Numbered from the stretch's first letter, positions 20,213 through 33,849 are shown. The stretch: 60,000 nt of DNA from Membranipora membranacea (GCA_914767715.1 OU612065.1:6016001-6076000); one strand, 5' to 3'. Notes: generated from the sequence alone by a model not told the origin. A program made the numbers and translations.

Positions 20213-23200
20213 ATGAAGTCAAACTCACTCAACAATAACAGTTCACCGATGAAGAGCACACAAGACGAGCTTACCCAGTATAAGTTAGTAGTGGTAGGAG
20301 ATGGAGGAGTTGGAAAGTCAGCACTCACCATTCAGGTAAGAGAACTAATCATAATGCTTTCTCGGCCAATTGTTGGTCTCAAACTCATAGCTCTTAGATG
20401 TCATGAGGTAACAAACCCCTGGGTCTTTATTCTTACTCTAACAGTAAATTGTTTCTGTAACCGGCTCTTGCAATTAAATTCTTGGTCAGGAATTTCCGCC
20501 CCTCAGCAAGAAAACCCATAACTTTCATACTCTCCTCTACATGTGAATATGCAATCTGCAACTGATCGGCAGGCTTTGTACCTGTAAGGCTTAGATGAGG
20601 AAATATCGAGAGTTGAAAATAATCAATCTTTTTCACCTTTATTTGGCTTACATAATTACATCACATGTACTTGACTACTTCAACAGCAACTTTTGCACTG
20701 TTACCATATGATTGTAGCAACTATGACTGAGCTCCATCAAATTCACCAATCTCTTACTCAATTAGGGTGACGGAGCTAATCCTAGATTATAACATCACTT
20801 AGGTGTTGATAAGCCTAAGTTATTATAATGTGTAATAAGTATCAGATTCCTAACAACAGAACAGCTTAGAAACTAGAGAGCCTTACTATGATGTGTACTA
20901 ATTTGCAACATAATGATTTTTTGTAGTATTTTCAAAAGATGTTTGTGAAAGACTATGACCCTACAATAGAAGATAGCTACATGCAGCATACACAAATAGA
21001 TGGACAAGCCTGTGTACTGGATGGTAAGAATGTACTCCTCTTGAATTGACCCCCCCCCCCCCTCCCTCCCTCATATTTTCACGCTACCACCTTGTCTGAT
21101 ATCCTCACTGATCCCTCTAACTGGTCAAAGCTAAGGTGTTGACAGTATCTATATATCATTAGCAGGTGCTTTTATACCCAAGCGCTCGGAAAACCATCAT
21201 AAATAATCTAAGCACAACTTCAGAGTGATGACATACTGACCAGTACAACTATTCAGCAGCAGTACTGTTTCTGAGTGGCACTTTTATTGCTATGTCGTGG
21301 TTGTGGTTCCTAACCTCATATATTTAGGTCTGTCATGTTATTCAGCTATAGTCAATGCTGACCTTCATTCCTAACACCAAAGATTATAAATACTCTGATT
21401 ATAAATACAAAGATTATAAATACAGGTTGTAGTCATTGCTAACACTGTCCTTCCGCTGAAATTTTGAAGCTGAGAGGGAGTTCATGGGTTAGACTTATCA
21501 TACCTGCCGCTCAATAATCAAAGTGTAGGGGTTTCTTCTCAAATTAGCAGGATATGCTGCTTTGAGGCGATCTTGATTAAATGCAGAAAAAGGCCCCTTT
21601 GTTATACTGACTTGTTTGTCACAGGTTTTACTCATTATTGCTTTGCTCAGTGTATACTCTCTAAGCACTAAGCGTATGAAGTTGAGCTTTTTCCACTTGG
21701 GGGTATATCATAGGGTGAACCTAAATTTTGCTGGTTGCTGCTAGATGTTTCTGTTCATTGTTTGACTTATAGGGAAGTGGAGTAAATTTTGGATGGGTGC
21801 AGATTAGATACAGACAGTTGTTGTTGCTGTAGGCAGAGCCTCGATATTTGAGTGTGTCAGCAGCTAGGTGTGTCTTATTTATAACTATTTTTAGCTAGTT
21901 TCTCAGCCACTCATCAGTCACTGTCAGTTGAGAACTCACCCACTTCCCGCTTTAATCCACGGGATCCCCTGTGCAGACAAGTCCCCAAATATTACCAACT
22001 AGAGTAATAGTACTGCTGATTTTATTTTTGAATCTCCTTTCGACGTAATGAGCATTACGTTACATGTAGGTCTATACTACTACCATGACCATGTTTTTGT
22101 TGTTGATCCTCTCAGTTTTATTTACCGATATTTGTACTGGTGAACAAATATGATCACACAATTGTGCCTTGAGCAACAAATATCCTCTTCTTAACACTGC
22201 CTCGGGACAGCAGCGAGTGATCAAACCATCCTGCACTGCAGCCGCATTTTTAACAAGATTAGCTAATCACTCGCATGTTTTCTATGATCAGTCAGCCAGC
22301 GTCGTTTTCTGATAGTATACCCGATGTTACTGAATGCACAATTCCTGCCAAAGTTTCAGCCATCCCATTAATTTGTTGTGGTTTTGTTATATCAAATTTC
22401 ATAAATAAAAACACTGCCAGAAGCTCATTTTTGGTATCTATTACTAATTGCTTGTGTTCTGAACGAGCAACCATACATACAGGTACTGGGCCCTGTATAT
22501 CTATACATAAAAAAGACGCGACTATTTTGGGACACGAAATTTCTAGTATGAGTACGCCCCCCCTCCCCGCCTCAGGGCTTAGTATTATTCTAAGGGTAAC
22601 TTTGCTGTGAGATGGCCTGGAACTCTTTTTTTTTCAATTTGTATTAAAATACGTATTGTGCTGGTGCCCTTCAAACTGTGGTTAAAGTTGATAGTAATGG
22701 TTAAACTGCCCAAGTATTTTCATTAAAATCAAAGGCTTGTAAATCACCTGACTTAAATTGCATAATTTTGATATCATTATCCCTTGTGAAGTCTGCGATT
22801 CCTGAACAAAGAAGTGATATTTTGATTGGCAGGGCTTAAATCTGGTGGCCAGATACAACAGTGATATCTACAGATCAATCTCATCTCGAATGCTAATGGC
22901 TTTCTCTGCTATATTCTTGTTATTCAAGCCCTAACCAATCCATTATTCAGCCGGAAATCTCTAAATTAGATTACAAATGTCATTATTATCACCATGCACA
23001 GCGTTACAGTACCAAAGATTATAAATACAGTGGCTCTAGTAAAAATGCCAATCAAAGAATTATTTGAATCTCTCAGCTGATTGAAACATAAAAGTTGAGA
23101 CCACTTTGCTCAAGTGCCACTCGACATTTTTTGTATATTAGAGGATCAGTAATTGTTTTTTCAAGCCCCCCCAGCACACATGGATTGTCAGATATAAATA

Positions 23201-26200
23201 TTGCTCAAACAGCGTAGGGATTTTTGGTCTGTATGATTAATCATTGCTTGTCAAACCCTTTTGCAAACTGAAATACTTGGGATGGTCAAAGACACGCTTT
23301 CAAAAGCAAAAACATTTCTAGCAACTTACTGCGGCGATGATTATAAATTGTCTTGCTTTTCCAGTTTTGCTCTTTGCAAAGAAATATGTATGGCCCCTTG
23401 TGTAAATAGGAAGCTCACATATGTTGCAGAACTTTAATCCATCTATTGCATTAAAGAAACCCTGGAAAATAACCACAAATATAAGTCAGCATGAGCGCTG
23501 CAAATTTTGTTATTTTTCACAGCTTCCTTGTATTGAGACGAGCCAGGGGACTTCACATGTGCCCACACCTGTCATGTTTGTGTTGACTGAGTTACATAAG
23601 CCTAGTCTGAGACTTTGCAGTCCATCCATGTTATGATATTCTATAGTCTGAGTTCATTGAACTGTCATGGCTGCATTTTGCCTAACTTCCAGCGGCTGGT
23701 GCCACAGAGTTTTCTGAGCGCTGTCTGACATCTCACAACCAAAATACTATGAAAAGCCTTGTCCTCAAGATATTCTTTAAAACATATTTGCATTCCATAA
23801 ACGCCTTGTGAATGATTTCTCAAATCGGTGTGTGAATTTATTGAATAGAGAGCATCCGTCATTGCCTTATCATTCAAAAGTGTGAACACGTGATAATGCA
23901 TTTATCATGGCTTAATCTAATTTGTTTCGGATTCCAATTACCACTTCTAAAGGTACCGGCGGATCATCGCCAAACTCTTTGAAATGAATCAGTATGAAAA
24001 TTATGCAATGGAGCAGGAATTTAATCACAGAGTAAGGATATATCCTTACTCTGTGATTTAATGCTCTGGTTCATCATGAGCTTTCTTGTCTGAACATGGC
24101 CGTGGTGAGACAGTGCAGCCTTACATATTTTCCATTACAGTGGTTAACTTGGTCTTGAGGTGAAATTAAATCTATCACAAAATCAAAGAAACCACCCCCA
24201 CCATGCGCTTTCAAAATTCCAATAAAACATGGAATTTATCAACCTCAAAATATCCCAGAACCAAAGGAATCTTGCACTTTTAAAACTGTCATTAAACTGT
24301 AGATAACATTCCTCGAGATAAACATGTGCTGCTAAAAGCATATTCCAAACTGATCATTATTAGCCAAAAGAAACTTGTTATTGTGGTATTTATTCAGTAG
24401 CTATTATGTAATATAATGCAACTTCTATCTATCTATCTATCTATCTATATGTATAAAGACCTATATTCATTAATGTTGATTTGCTGCCTGCTCTGCTGCC
24501 TGCTCGCCACTTGGCATATAGAAGACTAATTTCACTGATTAGTTCATCAGTTTTAGCCCCTGGACACCATTACAATCATCTCACATCTGCTTACTATTCA
24601 TACAACGATTGATTTTCAAATATTTACTCCAATCTCGCATGTTCTAAAACTGACTGTTTGCCCAGTCATTGCCTGTCACTTTTCAAATATCTCAAATTCA
24701 GTCAATACAGCAGTGACAGCAGTGTCGGCGGCTGTGCGAGGCTACTAATCACATCTAAAGACTATATGTTGTTGTTGATAGATTCCATGTCCTCACTTGG
24801 TCACCTTATCTCTTGTATCAACTGTAGGTTGATGCCGTGATAAGTTTTGACACGAGCCTTATTGAAAATTATTGGTGTCACTTCACAACCTTCTATTTGT
24901 CATCTCAGCATGGGTAATGGACTAATGGCTTTATCTGATGGTCTCAGTATCAAGATCAGCCAATATTTTGTTTGGTTTGAGTGGCGACTCCCATTGTGCC
25001 GATTGATTTGTATGGTGCTGATAATTCACTCTCATCGGCCACAAACCTTTGTTGGTGAAAATTGAAGTCCGGTGACTTCAAACCATAATTTTTTATTTAG
25101 CTCATCCTTGAATATCAGATAACTACGGCTAAATCTCGTATGATATCAATATTACATTGAATTGGTTGATTAGTGTTTGTATTGCTTTCATTGTGAATAT
25201 AAGCATCAGATTACTGGCAATATATAGCGGTTGTTGTGGACTTGGGTATTTTGGCAAATCTATAATATGCATCCCCTTGTCCCCTAGGCTGCTATTTGTG
25301 AGAATTATGACCACAAATGTGACAGAGGGTGAGGGATTATTATTGTACTTTTGGCAAACAATCAAAGCCTGAAATGTTGATTCACAGCTGCTGAACTGCA
25401 CCACCATTATTTTGATCAGTTGTTTCGAGGTATCCTGGTATCCAGCTAGAGACTTAGCAATGCCAAGTTCCCCTGCGCTTCCTTCCTGGGCTATTTGTCC
25501 TTCGTCATCAGAAATCACAAACTCCCCTTTTATCTTTCTCTGTTATTACACAAGAATATCTATAACATGCAATTTCGCAATTAAAATTTACACAAAGACA
25601 GTATGAATCATAGCTTTGAGTCTGCTTTGGTATAGCGATAACGATGTCTTTGTGTCTATAATAATACTGATAGGGTATTTATGTTGGTAATACCTCGTAA
25701 TCACCCTGGTCTTGGAGGAGCGGATAAATACTGAATTCAGTCTGTATTCAAGTGAGGGCTTATCAAAGATTGGAATGTAGTTAATTGCAGTGTTTTGTAT
25801 CAAAATTTGTCTCATGAGAGTCATAAGGGTTCAGATTATAACACATTCACTTCCTCTTACTCATATTTATCATCAACTCTGCTTATATTAATAAGTCCAT
25901 TGTGTTCCCAATACCAATAAGCCCTACCCACCCCATGATATGTGATGGATTCCTATATATGTGCGTGATGATTTTTTGACAGTGCTGGACACGGCGGGAC
26001 AGGAAGAGTTTTCTGCCATGAGGGAACAATACATGAGAAAAGGAGATGGTTTCTTACTCGTATACTCAGTCATTGATTACCAAAGCTTTGAAAGTCTCAC
26101 CAATTTCTACAAACAAATACTCAGAGTCAAAGACAGGTACAGTAGACTTTTATTAATGTGGCAATGTGGCAATGGCAACTCGGATTAGGGTATATAAATA

Positions 26201-27498
26201 TGCCTTGGTCTGGCAGTCATGATTCGGGGTCACCCACGCTCCCATGGTGTGGGATCCTGTTTAATATTCCACTAATTCTATATTTCCAAGCCTACATAAT
26301 CCCACACCAAAATATCCAGCACATGCAACACATAACTTTAAATTCAGTGAGCAATGATTCCATGCGGCCATAATAAGCTATTTTTGATGCATTTATGTCC
26401 TCAATGTGTTGAAACCCTTGGCAACACCTCCTGACAGGAAAGAACAACTTTTAAGTTGTTGCTGCGTAAGTTCTAAAAATATTGTGTTGCCTTGCAACCA
26501 TTGTTTTGATAATTAGCAAATTGAATTAAGACTGAATTTTTTTAGCTTCAGCTGGCTTTGCCATGAACACCAAGACAGGCGGCCGCAGATTGAAGTGCCA
26601 ATATTTCAAACCGAAGTTGGCTCTACTTCATCTCATGTAACCAAGAAATACATGATGTGTGTCTGGTTTACGCTGACAAAGAAGTTGTATTATTGTCATA
26701 CTTGTGTATTGTAGGGATGAGTATCCTATGATCTTAGTGGCTAATAAGGTAGACCTAGAATCTGGACGTGTTGTCTCACAAGAAGAGGGACTGAATCTTG
26801 CTAACAATCTCAGGGTATGTTCACATAATTGTGATTAACTTCTCCATGGCCAAACAATCAAAACTAACAACAATGCTAAATTACCTGATATCGACTGAGA
26901 CTGACTGTGTAAAACTTAGAGTTTCTGTAACTTGGTTATCCATACTGTACTTGATATGCTTTTACCAGATACACACATTCAGAAAATCATATATATGTAT
27001 AGCGATGATTGTTCTTCTGTGTTACAGATACCTTATTTGGAGACCAGTGCCAAAGACCCTCCTATTAACGTTGATCAGTCATTTGAAGATCTAGTCAGAT
27101 GCATAAGGTAGGTGTGCCCTTTATCTTAAAAGAATAATAGCTGACACGCACAAATTGGGAGTATTTTTTCCAGAAGTAGGCCCTCGTGTCAGGTTGTCCT
27201 ATTAACATCTTTGATAATATTGGCAAAGTATGAATTGAATACAAATATATTGGTGAACGCTTTTAATTCAATAGAACATTCCCCCTTGACAATAATATTC
27301 ACTTGATTTCACTTGATTTTTTACCATGTATTTTTGTTGAAAATGGTCTGTCCAAGTCACTTGATTAGCAAAAAAATTTATATATATTATCACTTCAGGG
27401 CACAACCAGCATGTTACAATGATGCTGAAAGGAGAAGACAAAGAAGGATATGTGAACTAGAAAAGAAGAAGAAACTAAAAAAATGCTGCATTCAGTAG
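20213..27498 (+). CDS. MRAS: M-Ras small GTPase (6 exons, 217 aa)
   Basis: Ras-family switch that in animals binds SHOC2-PP1 to activate RAF at the plasma membrane. Exons: 20213-20335, 20927-21023, 25983-26136, 26715-26814, 27028-27107, 27399-27498; all joins are in phase. An acceptor at 20164/20165 places a 5' UTR splice before the ATG. Visible motifs: P-loop GDGGVGKS (29-36), effector loop [10 protein letters not shown], switch [18 protein letters not shown] (Gln80 corresponds to Ras Gln61), NKVD (135-138), ETSAKDPP (163-170), a polybasic tail and a C-terminal CaaX box CCIQ. Residues such as [19 protein letters not shown] and AKDPPINVD favour M-Ras over R-Ras or H-Ras. The N-terminal extension is longer than in vertebrates. 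Intron 2 is about 5 kb. AATAAA follows at 27568. Confidence 0.94.
21382..21423. repeat. Three tandem copies of a 15-bp GATTATAAATAC unit
   Basis: GATTATAAATAC occurs at 21382, 21397 and 21412, with an exact 15-base period, in M-Ras intron 2. The first copy's 18-base context ACCAAAGATTATAAATAC recurs exactly at 23011-23028. Confidence 0.9.
24023..24058. repeat. 36-bp perfect palindrome in M-Ras intron 2
   Basis: The 18-base arm AATCACAGAGTAAGGATA is followed at once by its exact reverse complement, with no spacer. No gene is obvious nearby on either strand. Confidence 0.97.
24425..24448. repeat. (ATCT)n microsatellite
   Basis: About six copies of a tetranucleotide in M-Ras intron 2. Confidence 0.9.
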
Positions 27499-27567
27499 AA
27501 CAAACTGATGGACCCAGAAGTCCTTTCCTCTTCTGTTACTCTTTTTGTACATTTTGGAGACACAATC

Positions 27568-27573
27568 AATAAA
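27568..27573 (+). terminator. M-Ras polyadenylation signal
   Basis: AATAAA lies 70 bases after the M-Ras stop codon and is followed by a GT-rich stretch (TGGTATGCTTGTG), the usual layout for 3' end cleavage. Confidence 0.75.
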
Positions 27574-27599
27574 CTGGTATGCTTGTGCAAGCTTGTCAT

Positions 27600-28437
27600 C
27601 GTAAGTTCTTCTTGTTATTTTAACTGTATAGATCTCAGGGCTTATTTGAAATCACTTTATTTTGTTGTAAATATAACTTTATTTTAGCTGAGGGTGTTGG
27701 AAACACCGATGGTTTTTTACATATCTCAATATAGAGCAATCACAAGTTTTTGTACTACATACCCTTGTACATGGCTGGGGTGCCTGTGGACTATTTTTGG
27801 TTTAGATAATCTCTGCAGCCTGCTCAGCGGTTACTCTCTGACTAAAGCCTATTTTGTTTTTGGCCGTCTTTCTTCATCAAAGCCTTTTCTAACAAGTGCT
27901 CTGGCTTATCTATCAACAATTTCAATCACTGCCTAACTTGTGGCATTTTGCACCAAATACGAGTTTGTTCCTCATCCTATTATCAATAATATCTTACACG
28001 TACATGCATGAATTTGAAGTTACCCAAAAAAGTCATTATGGGTATCTGTTTTTTTCGTCATTTTTGTTTCTGTTTTCAGCCAATATCTGTGTTCTATGCT
28101 GGCAAATAGCCACTCTTTTTTTATTGTTGTTTATGGTATAAATACAAACAATATGAACCAACAGTTGACTGCAGTGTTTCCAGTATCATGGAGTTTGGTA
28201 GTTTTGTACAGCTAAATTAATGAGAAAGCTTTCACCTAAGAGAAGCTGGATATGATATTACAATTAAGCAGTTAGGCACTGCTTGTCATCAAAATATTTA
28301 AATGGTGACATGGTGTTACGCAGAGCACGATGATACTTATTATTTGAGACTTGAGCAACTTGAAGATTCACTTTATGATACCAGTAAGATCAACATTTTT
28401 GTTACTGTTGAAGAAAGTGTTCTTTTAAAAACATAAC
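27600..28437. other. Spacer between M-Ras and CCDC113
   Basis: About 0.84 kb, T-rich on the plus strand. It should hold the CCDC113 promoter. No TATA box or other gene was recognised. Confidence 0.4.
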
Positions 28438-31400
28438 ATGGCGACAGTGAACCTTACTAGCGGTAGCAGTAGTGCGGAGAGTCAGTCGCAGGATCCATTT
28501 GCGCTCTGGCCATATGAACGAGTCATCGAGTTTGTTGCCTCCACCCTGTAAGTTTATTTTCGTGTAACTTACTGTCTATTGTAAACCATTTTTTTTATTA
28601 AGTTCATAATAATAATAATAATCTGGCTGACCAAGGGCCCTGATATGAGACGAAGAGTGTGAACTCAATTCTATCATACTTTATACAAAGCCTAGTTCGA
28701 TGTTTTTTAACTGTATATCATCATGTGTACATGTACTTTGCTTTGGTCTGTTAACATTCTAGGTCCACATTAACATTCCCCACTTCAATTCAACCACACA
28801 AGTTGAGTGAGTAAATCTAATAATTCCGAATATGTCATTACAAAACCATAAATATTTATTTGGAAGTTGAAACCAATATAGGTATTACAAATAATAATAT
28901 AACCATGTTGTTTTAAACAATATATCATACTTAATTAATTTCCGTTTTGATACGTCGAACTCATAATATCGAGATACCTGTGCCTGTGCAACCAGTGTAG
29001 GGAATCCCAGCCTTTGTTCTTTTGATACCAGACTTGTGGCACAGGGTACCCCATGCTAGATTCCCTTTTGATGATCTTTTGACCAACCAGACTGTAAATC
29101 ACCAAAATGTTATTGCTCTGATGATTGGGCTCGAGAAGTATTTTATGCATTTTTGCTTTCCTAGAAAAGCAAACAAAATTTTGAAGCTGGAGACGGAGAT
29201 GTTTCAGTGCTCTTTCAACAAGATTGAGCCGTGTAGATTTGCAAAGACTGAATCTAATGCGAGGACGCTCACTACACCTTCGGCCGGGGAGATTAAATCT
29301 AATCATTCTTCTGAACTCACTACATGTACCTCAAAGCTAAGCTCAAGAGGTACAAGGTCAAATACAGTGAGTATGGCTAAGTTGCGCTCATCTCTTTCAT
29401 AAACTTAGCAATGCCAAAAACAAACAATTATATTGCAATAGTGATTGAAAACAGAGTTGTCCTACATCTGAAATCAGATGACCTTGAAGTATCGCCAAGG
29501 TATCATCTTGGTATCGCACAAACAAAATTCTGTTGCATATCGTCCCTTACCTATAAATATATATGCTGTGATGTGATCCCTGGTCTGCGACTACCAAGCC
29601 ACATTGCTTGCGATAGGCTTACAATAAAACATTAATTGAAATCATCAGATGCCCTTCTAAGCTCCATCTAATAGATTTATATTTGAATTTCAGCGATCAA
29701 CTGCTCATCATCATTTTGAAAAGTTGCTGAAATTAAGGGCTGAAGACAAATGTGACATTGCGCAAAAAGAGTTTGAGCGCCTGAAGGAACTGCGTAAGAA
29801 ACATGTGGAAGACTCAGAGAGAGTTGTCAACCACTTCAAGGTAAGAAAAACAAGCTTCTTTGAATCCTCCCTGAATCAGTGCCCAGAGTGAAGTAACATT
29901 TTCTCTCTAGCCTTTTTGCTGGCCCTAAGTAATTATCACTGTCGGAAACCAATATCAATTATATCTATGTAGAAATTTATTTGATACTTTGAAAAGCCAT
30001 TTTTTAATATTACTGTTCAGGCAATAATAGAAGAGGCTTCTGAGCGGACTTCTGATCTGAAAAAGGAATATAATGAGTTTGACAGAGATATTGCTAAAGG
30101 AAGTGTTAACCACCGCAGTGGCAAGGTGTACGGAGAAAGGGTTATCAGAAACTTTGAAGACAAGATGAAAGCAAAGGTGAGTGGTATTATGTGGTTGAAG
30201 TACAGTTGAGTGTGATCATAGGCAGTGTTGAAAAAGCCTCTTGAGTTGATGCGGAGATAAACCTACAAAAGCAATCACATGTCTAGTGTGACCTTATCTC
30301 TGATGTCTTTGTAATCTAGAGTGCTTATGTCAGCAAGATGCGTCTTAGGAGCCAAGCTCTAAGGCAGCGGAACAAGAAACTGGCAATGATGCTGAAGCAG
30401 AAAAAAGAGATAGGAGACATACTTACTGAAATTGACTTTCAGCAGCTAAAGATGGAGAACGCTGAGCGTATTGAAAAGATTGAGGAGAGAAACAAGGACT
30501 TCTTCAGGTTAAAGACAAACAGCACTGTAACAGTACATATTCTCAATGACTATAAGGTACAATAAATAAACAAAGTTAGAAAACTCATCCTTTTTGTACA
30601 CGTTGTTATAAGGAGAAAAATTTTCCCTCGATCAGATATAGCTGACTATTTCACCTTGGGGTACAGTAACGGGACTCAGACAAGGCCTGTATACTATGCA
30701 TTGTTGAAAAGCTATAGGGTTGATAATAAATCATGAAAACTGCACCAGCCAGTTGACTTTTCAAACATAACATGACTTTCGAATGGTCTTCCCGTGTATG
30801 CGGGTACACAACTCTTAGTAACATCTTTTAGAAAAGACTGCACAAGCTATCTCTGGAGTCAGCCCAACTGGAGCAGGACATTTCTTCCCGCAATCTGATG
30901 CTTTCCAGACTAGAAAATGAAGCAAGTTTTTGTGAAATTGAAAAAGTGAAGGCACAAGAAGTCAATAAGAAACACCGCAAAAATTTGGCAATGTACAAGG
31001 TACTTCTTCCCTCCTGATATAATTATTTAGAAATCCCCATAACAAGTGCAATAGCACAAACATGGTATCAATCAAATCAATTGCTTGCATTGGTTGAGCT
31101 CTGCATCCTAATTTCTAGCACCAAAACCAACCCTTAATTGTAATTTGTCGAATACCTAATATGAAACTCCATTGCAGCCGCTTTGTCTGAAGTTTAGATG
31201 TGTTATTTATACTCTTGATAAGGTTCCTGAAGTGATGGAGGCTGTAAGTCAGCGTTCAGAGGTGGTGTCACTAACTCAGAATGTTTCTGTGTGGGAGAGA
31301 AAGCTTAAAATTGCAGAGGTGAGTAAAAAATTTGTAAACAATAAAATGTAAACAAAGCTGCATCTCAATCAGTTATTATAGCGGTTTAATTGATAAAAGT

Positions 31401-31710
31401 TAGATATGTGTACTCATGTCACCCAATAGGGTGAATATTCATTTAAGTATGTTTTGATCCATGTTCTGATCAGATCGACAATGACTCTGTTAAATTGTCA
31501 AATTACTATAAATCCATCTGAGAGAAATAAATTTTAAACTGCAATCAAACATTGGATACATGTAGGGAGGTAGCGGAAAGAATGTTGATTATGAAGATTT
31601 AATTATATTGACAGATGGCACTGACAACTCAAAAGAAAAGATGGAGTAGAATCAAAATTGAGGCAGGAGAGGGCCACAGTGCAATAGCTCAGCTGATACC
31701 ATCCACATAA
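28438..31710 (+). CDS. CCDC113: CCDC113 / CFAP263 ciliary coiled-coil protein (8 exons, 403 aa)
   Basis: Exons: 28438-28547, 29165-29366, 29694-29840, 30021-30176, 30320-30556, 30832-30999, 31223-31318, 31615-31710, all in phase. After a short unique N-terminus, ILKLETEMFQCSFNKIEP matches the family's conserved start. The rest is nearly continuous charged coiled coil. Family landmarks in order: AIIEEASERTSDLKKEYNEF, EIDFQQLKMENAERIEKIEE, LNDYKKRLHKL, AQEVNKKHRKNLAMYKVPEV, and VWERKLKIAEMAL near the end. The protein is slightly longer than human (377 aa). CCDC113 works with CCDC96 at centriolar satellites and in motile-cilium axonemes, so this supports a ciliated animal. The start is chosen because ATGG follows AAC and begins the only in-frame first exon. 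A candidate AATAAA lies at 31920-31925. Confidence 0.93.
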
Positions 31711-32256
31711 TATATAAATGACTCATGGTTCTGAAGCTTCTGCCATTTTCAGCACAGACTATTATAGTTGCGCCTCAATATCATATTGTCAAAATTGAAC
31801 CAATATTCAATATCATCTGCGAGGCATTTCTATGATATTTGAAACAATATCCAAGTGGGGTCTCTTATAGGAGGTGTGATGACCTCAGATATAAGAATAT
31901 TTTTATGTTCGTTGGCAATAATAAAAACAATATCATAATTTGGCAGATTGAACTAAATTTGGCAAGCTGCAAACATTCACATTTTGGTCCACAAGGAAAA
32001 TTCAGGAAAGTCCTCATCATTGGCAGACCCAATGCAATGAAAATTTTCAGTGATAGTCCAAGCTATGCTGACATCCCATACACAAACTAGCGTCTAAATG
32101 TTAAGATTTTGAATCGAACGTAATAGTGTTTATGCAAGTAGTTTGTTTATGTAAGAGGGATAGTTGCAAGTATTCTGCCGTAGCAGTGGAATGAGTTAGC
32201 ATCGTTCTATCTATTAGATATCATAGTTTCTGTAGAAGTTGCCGCTTCACCGTTTT

Positions 32257-33849
32257 GAATTCAGAAAAGCTGAGAGTGAGTTTCAACACAGTTATTTGAT
32301 AGGGTATTTCAATTTCCAACCATAGCAACTGGACTAAACCTTAAATATAGCTCACTGCAGAATAAGATCCAGCATACAATAAGCATCCATCCAGACACCA
32401 TCAATTGGATTGCATCATGGCTCAATGATCGGAACCTTGCTGTTACAGTCAACGGCCCCGTGAGGTAACATTTGGTGTCCCCCAGGGTAGCTTCCTTGGT
32501 CCACTATTATTCTTCCTATATATTAATGATATGCCTGATAATGTCAAACATTGTGTTACCAAACTGTATGCTGACGACTCACTCCTCTATAAACCGATCA
32601 CTAAACCATCGGATGAGGGCCTACTACAAACCGATCTAGATTTTTTAATATCATGGGCAGATTCCTGCCAAATGAATTTTAACGTTAAAAAATGCGAGCA
32701 TTCCCGAATAACTAGAGGTCAAGACACCCCTTCTTCACTGTATAAAATGAATGATACCGAACTAAAATCTGTAAATACTTTTAAATATCTTGGTGTAAAT
32801 ATTGACTCAAAACTTAAATTTGGAATACATGTTATTGATACTTGTTGGAGAGCATCCAACACACTTAGCATGCTCATGCGAAGTCTTAAAAGAGCCCGTC
32901 AGCGAACCACAACAACTGCATATAAAACTCTCTGCCGGTCTATTATTGAATATGCGACTCATATTTGGTCACCTCATCTGACTAAATTTAAGAAAATACT
33001 TGAAAACATAGATAGGAAAGCATTTCGCTGGTGTTATAACAAAAAGAAATTGGACCATATATCTGACCTTATGTTATTTCATGACTGGCCTGACTTGGAA
33101 ACAAGAAGGGCCAATATTGATAGACGTCTTTTTAATAGAATATTTACAGATGATGCCGCAGTCGACAGGGATAAGTTCCTTCCATACCATTCCGAGCACA
33201 ACACCAGACATGGAGCTACTAGGCATCACATCAACACCGATGTCAGGAAATACTCCTTCCAAATGCGAGCCTTGAATTTGACAACATAATCAAGTCTTGA
33301 TGCTTTCTCGCCGCCCATGAAACTTATGGTGGTGGGAAGGTATCGGGAAGGTCGTGTTGTGAATTATTTAATAATGCTATCAGATATTATACCAATCTCT
33401 TGAATCTAGCTCACTAGTTCTTGATGGCCTGCTGTCTACTCTGGGGGGTTGTCATCTCACCCTGTATTTGTGGGGGGTCGTGGGGGCGGGTGCAGCTGCA
33501 GTTTGACCATAGCCAACCTGCTAGTAGTCATCATTGTATTTTATGTACATTGTGTATAGTATTCGTCATGTCTTTTTTATTCTTATTTTCTTCATACTAA
33601 TAACCCACCGGCTGACCATTGAAAAGTTGTCTAGCCCAGCTAGCACCACCGGTTGCCATTTGATTTGAAGCCTGTATTGAAATGTGCCTCTCAGTTGACG
33701 AATACTTATTACGGATTACTGTAAACCATCCCAGAAAATTCTGTTTATTGCTACAGTTGATGATGTTACTACTAACAATTTACTGGATATGACTACAGAG
33801 GATCACAGGTCCGACTGTCATCAACGCTGATAAAGATAAAGATAAAGAT
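32257..33849 (+). mobile_element. Degenerate LINE with reverse transcriptase core (YADD)
   Basis: The frame from about 32466 to 33289 encodes FGVPQGSFLGPLLFFLYIND and the catalytic LYADDSLLY, then the thumb (FKYLGVNIDSKLKF, IIEYATHIWSPHL). These are hallmarks of non-LTR retrotransposon reverse transcriptase. Just upstream, INWIASWLNDRNLAVTVNG lies in a different frame, so a small indel near 32455-32462 has broken the gene. Endonuclease and N-terminal parts are absent (5' truncated; the left border is approximate). The 3' end carries (GATAAA)n at 33829-33849, a LINE-style tail. Confidence 0.85.

Noticed and set aside
22275-22610. Overlapping frames on both strands in M-Ras intron 2
   Set aside because: No recognisable domain, codon pattern or splice context; a decayed repeat is possible but unsupported.
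27694-28141. Two overlapping hydrophobic frames after M-Ras
   Set aside because: A T-rich spacer codes by chance for Phe/Leu/Ser-rich runs; there are no splice sites or homology.
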